NCBI GenBank assembly: GCA_004282995.1
Contig: SHLU01000155.1
Span: 1-5,611 of the forward strand
DNA: 5,611 nt
Direction of reading: 5' to 3'
Origin: Sphingomonadaceae bacterium
GTDB taxonomy: Bacteria; Pseudomonadota; Alphaproteobacteria; Sphingomonadales; Sphingomonadaceae
Numbering within the stretch: position 1 is the first letter of the stretch; every line of letters begins with the position of its first letter. This document shows positions 1 through 4,941 of the stretch, piece after piece. The translations under genes were made by a program, and so were the position numbers. Below the pieces are notes generated by a model. The model had not been told where the DNA came from, searched no databases, and worked only from the letters and a program-made list of their open reading frames with translations.

Positions 1-947
1 GGCCCGACATGCTGGCATCCGTGGGTGTTGGCTACGCCGGGATTGCCGCTGCCACTCTGCTCGAGCCGCTGGCCGTCAAGATTGCCGCCGGACTGGTCGC
101 CGCGCTGGCGCTTTATCGCGCGCTGATGTTCATCCATGAACTTACCCATATTCACAAAAAGTCGCTGCCCGGCTTCAGGCTGGGCTGGAACCTGCTGGTG
201 GGCATCCCGCTGCTGACGCCGAGTTTCATGTACGAGGGTGTGCATACGCTGCATCACAAGCGGACCCAATACGGAACGATTGAGGATCCCGAATATCTCC
301 CGCTGGCGCTGATGAAACCCTGGACACTGCCTGTTTTCGTACTGGTGGCGTTGCTGGCGCCGATTGCACTGCTGATCCGCTCGGCAATCTTGGTACCGCT
401 TGGCGCGGTGGTCCCGCCGCTGCGCCGCTATGTGTGGGAAAGGTTTTCAGCCCTTTCGATAAATCCCGAATTCCGCCGCCGTCCACCCGAAGGTGAGCTG
501 AAGCCGCGTGTCTTCTGGCAGGAGACCGGGGTGTTCATCTGGTCGTGGGTGTTGATTGGCAGCGTGCTCGTGCTCGGTTGGGCACCACTGTTGACCGCAC
601 TCGCCATTCTCAGCCTGACTGCGCTGCTCAACCAGTTGCGCACGCTGGTCGCCCATTTGTGGGAGAACGAGGGCGAGGCGATGACCGTGACCGCGCAGTT
701 TCTCGACAGCGTCAACGTGCCGCCGCCGGGCAGGATCGCGGAAATCTGGGCTCCCGTCGGCTTACGTTATCACGCGCTGCATCACCTGATGCCGTCGATG
801 CCCTATCATGATCTGCCCGAGGCTCATCGCCGACTGCATTCGGAACTTGGCGGGGAATCGACTTATCAGGGCGCCAATCATCCCGGGATGTGGTCTCTTG
901 TCGGGCGGATCGCCCGTAGCACGATGACCGCGGGCCGCCGCTCCTGA
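1..947 (+). CDS. Membrane fatty acid desaturase family protein (probably 5'-truncated)
   Basis: Integral-membrane di-iron desaturase/hydroxylase-like protein (fatty acid desaturase superfamily); it would use O2 and electrons to desaturate or hydroxylate an acyl or similar lipid chain at the inner membrane. Numbering from the first ATG (base 9), three histidine clusters are visible: HELTHIH at 43-49, HTLHH at 79-83 and HALHH at 255-259. H216 lies in an LRTLVAH stretch. Hydrophobic spans lie near 6-40, 60-73, 105-137 and 173-208, the usual order with histidine boxes on the cytoplasmic side. The frame stays open to base 1 (codons CCC GAC precede the ATG) and no ribosome-binding site fits in the eight bases before it. 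The protein also begins directly in its first membrane span, so the true start probably lies outside the window. The stop is TGA at 945-947. The substrate cannot be read from the sequence; a carotenoid or sphingolipid hydroxylase is an alternative. Family call firm, function open. Confidence 0.86.
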   Translation, partial: PDMLASVGVGYAGIAAATLLEPLAVKIAAGLVAALALYRALMFIHELTHIHKKSLPGFRLGWNLLVGIPLLTPSFMYEGVHTLHHKRTQYGTIEDPEYLPLALMKPWTLPVFVLVALLAPIALLIRSAILVPLGAVVPPLRRYVWERFSALSINPEFRRRPPEGELKPRVFWQETGVFIWSWVLIGSVLVLGWAPLLTALAILSLTALLNQLRTLVAHLWENEGEAMTVTAQFLDSVNVPPPGRIAEIWAPVGLRYHALHHLMPSMPYHDLPEAHRRLHSELGGESTYQGANHPGMWSLVGRIARSTMTAGRRS

Positions 948-956
948 GCAAATAGA

Positions 957-991
957 AAAGGGGCCGCCAGCATCATGCCAGCGGCCCCTTT
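957..991. terminator. Bidirectional rho-independent terminator between convergent genes
   Basis: A perfect 11-bp inverted repeat pairs AAAGGGGCCGC (957-967) with GCGGCCCCTTT (981-991) around a 13-nt loop. The loop can add a small GCA/TGC stem. It lies between the desaturase stop (947) and the stop of the convergent lipoprotein gene (1015). Read on the minus strand the hairpin is followed by TTTTCTATTT, a fair U-rich tail. On the plus strand the tail is only TTT. It therefore probably ends the minus-strand lipoprotein transcript best and the desaturase transcript more weakly. Confidence 0.85.
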
Positions 992-1014
992 CCGAACTCT
1001 GTCGGAGTGCGCGC

Positions 1015-1266
1015 CTAGTTGTTAAGGTCAACCTTGGCTTCGACACCGTCTTCACTGATCTTGGCATCGACATCGCCGCCATCGATCTCGACGCTCGAAC
1101 CTTCGTCGGCGTCGGCGGGGGTTTCGACATATTGCGTTTCGGTTGCGGTCGGCTGGACAATCGTGGTGTCGCCAGCATCGCCATCGGCGGCTTCGGGCGC
1201 ATTGGCTTCGGCACAGGCGCCAAGGGCAAGCGCTGCGGCCAGCGCGGGAACTGCAAATTTGTTCAT
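1015..1266 (-). CDS. Small acidic lipoprotein, function unknown
   Basis: Predicted 83-residue envelope lipoprotein. It has a short signal peptide with Lys3, a hydrophobic Ala/Leu core (residues 5-16) and a lipobox LGAC with Cys18 as the lipidated residue. The +2 residue is Ala, not Asp, so the inner-membrane retention signal is absent and outer-membrane sorting is expected. The mature part is about 66 residues with 18 Asp/Glu and only two Lys. It is Thr/Ala-rich in the middle. It ends in two similar strand-like units (GDVDAKI and DGVEAKV), which suggests a small beta or calcium-binding-like element; this is inference. The ATG at 1266 is chosen because AAAGGA (1275-1280) stands 8 nt upstream, the signal peptide then begins correctly, and the promoter at 1301-1325 excludes the longer TTG-started frame, whose start lies inside the -10 element. 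I recognise no named family. Stress-induced expression is predicted from the promoter. Confidence 0.85.
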   Translation of the reverse strand: MNKFAVPALAAALALGACAEANAPEAADGDAGDTTIVQPTATETQYVETPADADEGSSVEIDGGDVDAKISEDGVEAKVDLNN

Positions 1267-1300
1267 GTCATGGATCCTTTGTGGCGACATCATGGCGCGC

Positions 1301-1325
1301 AACGGAGCAATTACGCATTGGTTCC
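1301..1325 (-). promoter_or_regulatory. EcfG-type (general stress response sigma factor) promoter of the lipoprotein gene
   Basis: On the minus strand GGAAC (1325-1321, followed by C) is separated by exactly 16 nt from CGTT (1304-1301). This matches the established alphaproteobacterial EcfG/SigT consensus GGAAC-N16/17-CGTT. The expected transcription start near 1293 leaves a leader of about 27 nt containing the AAAGGA ribosome-binding site and the ATG at 1266. It lies in the 68-nt gap after the GNAT gene, so the lipoprotein probably has its own transcript. I checked the other GGAAC/GTTCC occurrences in the window and none has CGTT at the right distance. Confidence 0.75.
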
Positions 1326-1334
1326 CGGGTTCAA

Positions 1335-1853
1335 CTAATCGAGGAACCGGATCATCGCGCAGCGCCGCTCCGCCGGAAGACCATTATCGGCCTCCAGCGC
1401 CAGTTCGCTCGCCAATCGCGGGTGTGCGTCGAGTGCAGTAACTTCCTCGAAGCCGAGACGCTGGTAGAATGGCCCGTTCCATTCGATGTCGCGAAAAGTG
1501 GTGAGGGTGAGGGCGACGAAGCCAGAATTGCGGGCATCGACCATGCAGGCTCTTATCAGACCTGCACCAATCCCCTTGCGCTGCCCGTCAGGATGAACCG
1601 AAACCTCCCAGATATGCAGTTCCCGCCGGAAGGGCTCCGTCGCTAGGAAGCCGATGGGGCGCTCGCCGAGATGTGCTGCAAGGCAATGGCCTTTGCGGAT
1701 CAATCCGCGTAGGTCGCTCGCGTCCCGGCTTTTGTCGAAATCGATCTCTGAAAGACCAGGGTCGTCACGAAACATTTCCCCTGCGGCGCGCTCGATGGCG
1801 GGCCATGCGAGTGCATCGTCCGGCCGCGCCAGGCGGAGCGACCAGTCGCTCAT
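1335..1853 (-). CDS. GNAT family N-acetyltransferase, coupled to lptG
   Basis: 172-residue single-domain GNAT protein, which would transfer an acetyl group from acetyl-CoA to an amine on an unknown substrate. The acetyl-CoA pyrophosphate-binding motif A is visible: strand IWEVSVHP at 81-88, then QRKGIG at 91-96 (Q/RxxGxG/A). The C-terminal motif-B region has NGPFYQRLGFEEV at 126-138, the typical Y-x-x-x-GF element. The length fits a complete single GNAT fold. The ATG (1853-1851) overlaps the lptG stop TGA (1852-1850) as ATGA, so translation is probably coupled. A GAGGA lies immediately before the ATG, too close for an ordinary ribosome-binding site, which favours coupling. The same frame stays open much further upstream inside lptG, but that extension is antisense-free noise in another frame of lptG and is rejected. 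The substrate could be a protein N-terminus, a small molecule or an envelope amino sugar; nothing decides among these. Confidence 0.88.
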   Translation of the reverse strand: MSDWSLRLARPDDALAWPAIERAAGEMFRDDPGLSEIDFDKSRDASDLRGLIRKGHCLAAHLGERPIGFLATEPFRRELHIWEVSVHPDGQRKGIGAGLIRACMVDARNSGFVALTLTTFRDIEWNGPFYQRLGFEEVTALDAHPRLASELALEADNGLPAERRCAMIRFLD

Positions 1854-2947
1854 TCCTCGGTCCGGATGAGGACCGTCTCGCCGACCAGCAGGAACAGGAA
1901 GAACGGCGCCCAGGCCGCAAGAAACGGGGGGTAACCGCCGAAACTGCCCATTGCCAGCGCAGCATTGTCGACCACGAAATAGGCAAAGCCGAGCGCCATC
2001 CCGATAACTGCGCGCACAAACAGCTGTCCGGAACGGGCAAGGCCAAAGGCCGCGACGGCGCCCAGCAGCGGCATCAGGAATGCCGACAGGGGGCCCGATA
2101 GCTTGTGCCACCACTTGGCGCGCAATTCGGCAGTGCGGCGGCCTGTTTCCTCATAGGCATCGATGGCGCTGCCGAGATCCCAGAACGGCTGGCTGTCGGG
2201 ATCGATCGCTTCTAGCTCGATCTGTTGCGGCGTCAGGCCTTCACCGACGACAATCGCATCGGCGGTGGTCGTATTGGCAGTGGCGATCTCGAACCGCTGG
2301 GGTTTGTCCAGTTCCCAGCCGGGATCGACAAAGCGTGCCTGCGGAGAGCGGATCTGTTCGGATATCTGTCCGCCCGGCGCCCGGCCATACCAGGTGACCC
2401 CGCCCAGCACGATGCCCTTGCCGCTGCCGGTCACCGTGCGTGCGGTGAGAATATTGGTGCCGTCGGTAATGTAGACATTGGCCTTGGTGTCGGAACCAGG
2501 GGGCAGGGCGCCGTATTCGGTTGCCTCCCAAGCCTTGAGCGTCGCGGTAGAGCGGGTGACAACCCGTTCGTTGAAGGCAAAGCTTGTCGCAGCCACGAGC
2601 GCGGATGTCAGCAGCAGTGGAGCCAGCACCTGATGAGCGGACAGGCCCGCCGCCTTCATCGCCACGACTTCGCTGTTCTGGTTGAGGGTGATGAGTGAAA
2701 TAATTGTCGCCAGCAGGACCGAATAGGGCAGGAAACGCTGGATCAGCTGCGGGATGCGCAGGCCCGCATAGGTCAGCAATTCGCCCTGGCCATTACCTTC
2801 GACCGCCAGGATGTCGCCGCTCGTCGAAAGCAGGTCGAGCATGATCAGCACCAGCACCAGCATCACCAGCATGGCAAGGATACGGACGATGAACAGCTTG
2901 GCGAGATAAAGCGTCAAGGTGCGCGAGGGGAAGAAATCGAGATGCAT
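1850..2947 (-). CDS. lptG: LPS export permease LptG (YjgQ family)
   Basis: 365-residue inner-membrane subunit of the LptB2FG ABC transporter. This complex extracts lipopolysaccharide from the outer leaflet of the inner membrane and passes it to the Lpt periplasmic bridge. Architecture fits the family: membrane spans near 17-40, 64-88 and 106-126, a periplasmic beta-jellyroll region about 127-280, then spans near 283-303, 308-330 and 339-361. The cytoplasmic coupling segment NSEVVAMKAAGLS at 91-103 has the conserved Glu (E93) and Gly-Leu-Ser that contact the ATPase LptB in characterised homologues. HKLSGPLSAFLMPLLG at 281-296 is typical of the fourth span. It follows lptF with a 6-nt gap and overlaps the GNAT gene by four bases. 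The ribosome-binding site is weak (GAGTAG inside the lptF end), which fits coupled translation. LptF and LptG are paralogues; the order and the motif favour G for this copy. Confidence 0.93.
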   Translation of the reverse strand: MHLDFFPSRTLTLYLAKLFIVRILAMLVMLVLVLIMLDLLSTSGDILAVEGNGQGELLTYAGLRIPQLIQRFLPYSVLLATIISLITLNQNSEVVAMKAAGLSAHQVLAPLLLTSALVAATSFAFNERVVTRSTATLKAWEATEYGALPPGSDTKANVYITDGTNILTARTVTGSGKGIVLGGVTWYGRAPGGQISEQIRSPQARFVDPGWELDKPQRFEIATANTTTADAIVVGEGLTPQQIELEAIDPDSQPFWDLGSAIDAYEETGRRTAELRAKWWHKLSGPLSAFLMPLLGAVAAFGLARSGQLFVRAVIGMALGFAYFVVDNAALAMGSFGGYPPFLAAWAPFFLFLLVGETVLIRTEE

Positions 2948-2953
2948 GATCGG

Positions 2954-4210
2954 CTACTCGGCAGGCTCGGGCACTGTAGGAGAGGCAAAATCATCCGTCC
3001 GGTGTCGCCGGCGCTTGAACAACTTGCCGATGCGCTTGGATAGCTTGGCGAAAACGCTTTCGAGCGCCCCGATCGGTTGCCCCCCCGGCTTGTGCGCAAG
3101 GGTCCAGTACATCCACACGATCAGCGCGGCGAACAGAACAAAGGGCCCCCAAAGGCCAATGATCGGATCAACTCGTCCGAGCGCGGCGATATCCTCCGCA
3201 TACTGGTTTATCTTGTGATAGCTGACCACCATCACAATCGAGACGAACACGCCGAGCGCGCTGGTCGATCGCTTGGGTGGTACCGCCAGCGACACTGCCA
3301 GCAGCGGCATCAGCAGCATCATCACCACCTCGACAAGGCGGAAATTGAAACTGGCCTGGCTGGCGTCGCGCTTGGCCTCGCTCTCGCGATCGCTCCAGCC
3401 GATCTTCAGCAGCTCGGGCAGAATATACTCGCGCTCGGCATCGCCGCGGGCGCGGAACTCTTCCATCCGGGGCAGATCGATCGGCAGATCGTGGCGGGTA
3501 AAACTGAGCACGCGCGGGGTCTGCGCACTTTGATCCTTTACACCGGTGTCCTGAATGATGGTGCCATCGGTCAGGCGCAGGATAATGGTATCGACGCTGT
3601 CGGTCGTGGCCAGGAAACGCCCCTCGCGGGCGCTGATCGAGAGGACTTGTCCCTTCTGGTTGGCGACCCGGGCGAAGATGCCCTTCAATTGCCGGCCATT
3701 GTCTTCGCTTTCCTCGATCCTGAGCGCCATGCGTTCGGCGACGGTGTTGAACTCGCCGACCTTGATCGAAGCCCCCAATGCGCCCGAGCGCAGGTCGTAT
3801 TCGAGTTGTTCGTAATAATAGCGGCTTATCGGCTGGATGTAGAACACCAGCGCAATGTTCACGGCGACGAGAATGCCGGTCAGGAAATAGGGCACCCGCA
3901 GCAACCGGCCGTAGCTCAGTCCTACACCGCGCAGAACGTCGAGTTCGCTGGTGGTAGCAAGCTTGCGGAATGCGAACAGAATTCCCAGCAGCAGGCCAAG
4001 CGGAATGGCGAGACTGGCATATTCGGGGATCAGCGCGCCGAGCATCTTGAACACGACGCCGATAGGGCCGCCTTCGACAGCGACGAAATCGAACAGCCGC
4101 AGCATCTTGTCGAGCAGCAGCAGCGATGCGGCCAGCACGAACACCGACATCATCGGCACGATCGTCAGCCGCAAGATGTAGCGATCAATCGAGGGAAGGA
4201 ATTTCAACAC
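2954..4210 (-). CDS. lptF: LPS export permease LptF (YjgP family), GTG start
   Basis: 418-residue second membrane subunit of LptB2FG, pairing with LptG. Spans lie near 14-34, 54-81 and 104-126. A periplasmic jellyroll region follows at about 130-285, then spans near 291-312, 316-333 and 350-371. The LptB-coupling segment TSELDVLRGVGLS at 87-99 carries the conserved Glu (E89). After the last span there is an unusual cytoplasmic tail of about 45 residues (374-418) with a basic cluster KLFKRRRHR and an acidic, proline-rich end. The start is GTG at 4210; the only other candidate is the adjacent TTG at 4207, because an in-frame TGA lies at 4228-4226. No proper ribosome-binding site precedes it (only AGG abutting GTG). 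Identity is firm; the exact start is less so. A long opposite-strand frame over the same region is a coding shadow. Confidence 0.92.
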   Translation of the reverse strand: MLKFLPSIDRYILRLTIVPMMSVFVLAASLLLLDKMLRLFDFVAVEGGPIGVVFKMLGALIPEYASLAIPLGLLLGILFAFRKLATTSELDVLRGVGLSYGRLLRVPYFLTGILVAVNIALVFYIQPISRYYYEQLEYDLRSGALGASIKVGEFNTVAERMALRIEESEDNGRQLKGIFARVANQKGQVLSISAREGRFLATTDSVDTIILRLTDGTIIQDTGVKDQSAQTPRVLSFTRHDLPIDLPRMEEFRARGDAEREYILPELLKIGWSDRESEAKRDASQASFNFRLVEVVMMLLMPLLAVSLAVPPKRSTSALGVFVSIVMVVSYHKINQYAEDIAALGRVDPIIGLWGPFVLFAALIVWMYWTLAHKPGGQPIGALESVFAKLSKRIGKLFKRRRHRTDDFASPTVPEPAE

Positions 4211-4225
4211 CCTGGGGTCAGTCGC

Positions 4226-4231
4226 TCACAT
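4226..4231 (-). other. AUG-UGA start-stop pair in the lptF leader
   Basis: On the minus strand ATG (4231-4229) is followed immediately by TGA (4228-4226). Both are in the lptF frame, and the lptF GTG begins 15 nt after the TGA. Just upstream in the leader is a short inverted repeat ACCGG-CC-CCGGT (4247-4236). A minimal one-codon reading frame could hold or re-initiate ribosomes in front of the weak GTG start. It may equally be chance, or a base error in what was once an ATG-started lptF. The sequence is certain; its role is not. Confidence 0.35.
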
Positions 4232-4265
4232 GGTCACCGGGGCCGGTATTGTGGCCACCTGACGC

Positions 4266-4294
4266 GCTCTAGCGGGAAAACGGGGACAGCGAAA
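4266..4294 (-). promoter_or_regulatory. lptF: Candidate promoter of the lptF-lptG-GNAT operon
   Basis: In the 117-nt gap between clpS and lptF, the minus strand has TTTCGC (4294-4289), a 17-nt spacer and TAGAGC (4271-4266). These resemble weak housekeeping -35 and -10 boxes, and the spacing is ideal. Transcription would begin near 4259 and give a leader of about 50 nt before the GTG. I see no convincing terminator after clpS, so read-through from clpS is also possible. Confidence 0.35.
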
Positions 4295-4327
4295 GCGCGG
4301 CGAGCCACCTTGCAGGAGCAATGATTG

Positions 4328-4711
4328 CTACGCTTTTTCGAGTGTGCACTGTAGCGGATGCTGGTGCTGCTTGGCGAAATCCATGACCTGGTTCACCTTG
4401 GTCTCGGCCACCTCGTAGGGAAAAATGCCGCAAACGCCCACACCGCGCTGGTGCACATGCAGCATCACCCGGGTCGCCTCGTCCAGATCCATTTTGAAGA
4501 ACCGCTTGAGGACCATGACGACGAATTCCATCGGCGTGTAGTCGTCGTTCAGCAGTAGCACCTTGTATTGGCTGGGCTTCTTGGGCTTGGCGCGGGTTTT
4601 GGTGGCGATGCCGACCTGGCCTTCATCTTCGCCATCCTTGGAATCGTCCCCTTCCGTCATCCGCGCGAAGCGGATCGGAGATGGGTGGTCGAGGCGGATC
4701 AGGTCAGTCAT
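4328..4711 (-). CDS. clpS: ATP-dependent Clp protease adaptor ClpS
   Basis: 127-residue cytoplasmic adaptor. It binds proteins with destabilising N-terminal residues (N-degrons) and hands them to the ClpA ATPase of ClpAP. The conserved domain begins near residue 47 (PSQYKVLLL) and carries the N-degron pocket: N55, D56 and D57 in NDDYTPMEF (55-63), with M61 gating the pocket, and H87 in HVHQRG, matching E. coli N34/D35/D36/M40/H66. The ClpA-contacting EVAETKVNQV (100-109) and the C-terminal HPLQCTLEKA are typical. The start is uncertain: ATG 4711 gives 127 residues and ATG 4660 gives 110, with no clear ribosome-binding site for either. The frame also reaches ATG 4864, but that lies in the arm of the phasin terminator and is rejected. 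The 46-residue N-terminal extension is polar and charged, as expected of the flexible ClpS tail. clpA, a frequent neighbour, is not adjacent; lptF follows instead. Confidence 0.93.
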   Translation of the reverse strand: MTDLIRLDHPSPIRFARMTEGDDSKDGEDEGQVGIATKTRAKPKKPSQYKVLLLNDDYTPMEFVVMVLKRFFKMDLDEATRVMLHVHQRGVGVCGIFPYEVAETKVNQVMDFAKQHQHPLQCTLEKA

Positions 4712-4721
4712 CACGAGGGGC

Positions 4722-4749
4722 AATATCGTATCGTCCGCTTCCCATGCAA
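4722..4749 (-). promoter_or_regulatory. clpS: Weak candidate clpS promoter
   Basis: The minus strand between the phasin terminator and clpS has TTGCAT (4749-4744), a 16-nt spacer and GATATT (4727-4722). Each box matches four of six consensus positions. A start near 4716-4714 would leave only a few nucleotides before ATG 4711, so the message would be nearly leaderless, in keeping with the missing ribosome-binding site. With ATG 4660 the leader would be about 55 nt. The evidence is thin. Confidence 0.25.
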
Positions 4750-4837
4750 GATGGTCGATCAAGCAAAAGTCTTGTGCGCACCAAATGCTAGGGTTTCCCA
4801 GGTCGCTGCTGGCTCCCATTGGCACAGGCAGCCCATG

Positions 4838-4873
4838 AAAAAAGGGCTGGACGGCGATTGCCATCCAGCCCTT
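4838..4873 (-). terminator. Strong rho-independent terminator of the phasin gene
   Basis: A perfect 10-bp inverted repeat pairs AAGGGCTGGA (4842-4851) with TCCAGCCCTT (4864-4873). It can extend inward by GGC/GCC after one mismatch, leaving a GATT loop. On the minus strand it ends in a run of six T (4843-4838), the classical layout. It lies 61 nt after the phasin stop and insulates phasin from clpS. Its position rules out the longest clpS frame, which would start inside the hairpin. Confidence 0.9.
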
Positions 4874-4925
4874 CCAGTAATCCAGCCGAGTGGGAGAGGA
4901 GAGGGTACCCGGCCTTCAAACTGTT

Positions 4926-4941
4926 CGCGTAAGCTTACGCG
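4926..4941. repeat. 16-bp perfect palindrome containing the phasin stop codon
   Basis: CGCGTAAGCTTACGCG is its own reverse complement over all 16 bases. On the minus strand it begins in the last alanine codons of phasin, contains the TAA stop (4937-4935) and ends nine bases beyond it. As RNA it can form only a short hairpin, since the centre lacks a loop. As DNA it has the shape of a dimeric protein-binding site. It is separate from the terminator about 50 nt further on. No function is assigned. Confidence 0.5.

Noticed and set aside
1267..1302. 95-residue lipoprotein form starting at 1302
   Set aside because: Its start codon is TTG inside the -10 element of the EcfG-type promoter and would put polar residues before the signal peptide. 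ATG 1266 has a proper ribosome-binding site.
1019..1441. Plus-strand frames over the lipoprotein and GNAT genes
   Set aside because: They are antisense to supported genes, with Ser/Ala/Arg-rich products, no start signals and no recognisable domains.
1854..2114. Upstream extension of the GNAT frame to 259 residues
   Set aside because: The extension lies inside lptG in another frame and has no GNAT homology. The ATG in the ATGA overlap at 1853 gives a normal-length GNAT protein.
4254..4310. 7-bp direct repeat GCCACCT at 4254 and 4304, 50 bp apart, flanking the lptF promoter candidate
   Set aside because: A 7-mer repeat at this distance is easily due to chance, and no further copy or symmetry supports an operator.
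3077..4324. 415-residue open frame on the plus strand
   Set aside because: It is wholly antisense to lptF, whose family, topology and coupling motif are clear. Its His/Gln-rich product has no domain logic, so it is a coding shadow in GC-rich DNA.
4712..4864. Upstream extension of clpS to a 178-residue form
   Set aside because: The ATG at 4864 is in the arm of the phasin terminator, so a message from any downstream promoter would lack it. The apparent GGAAGGG ribosome-binding site is the hairpin arm.
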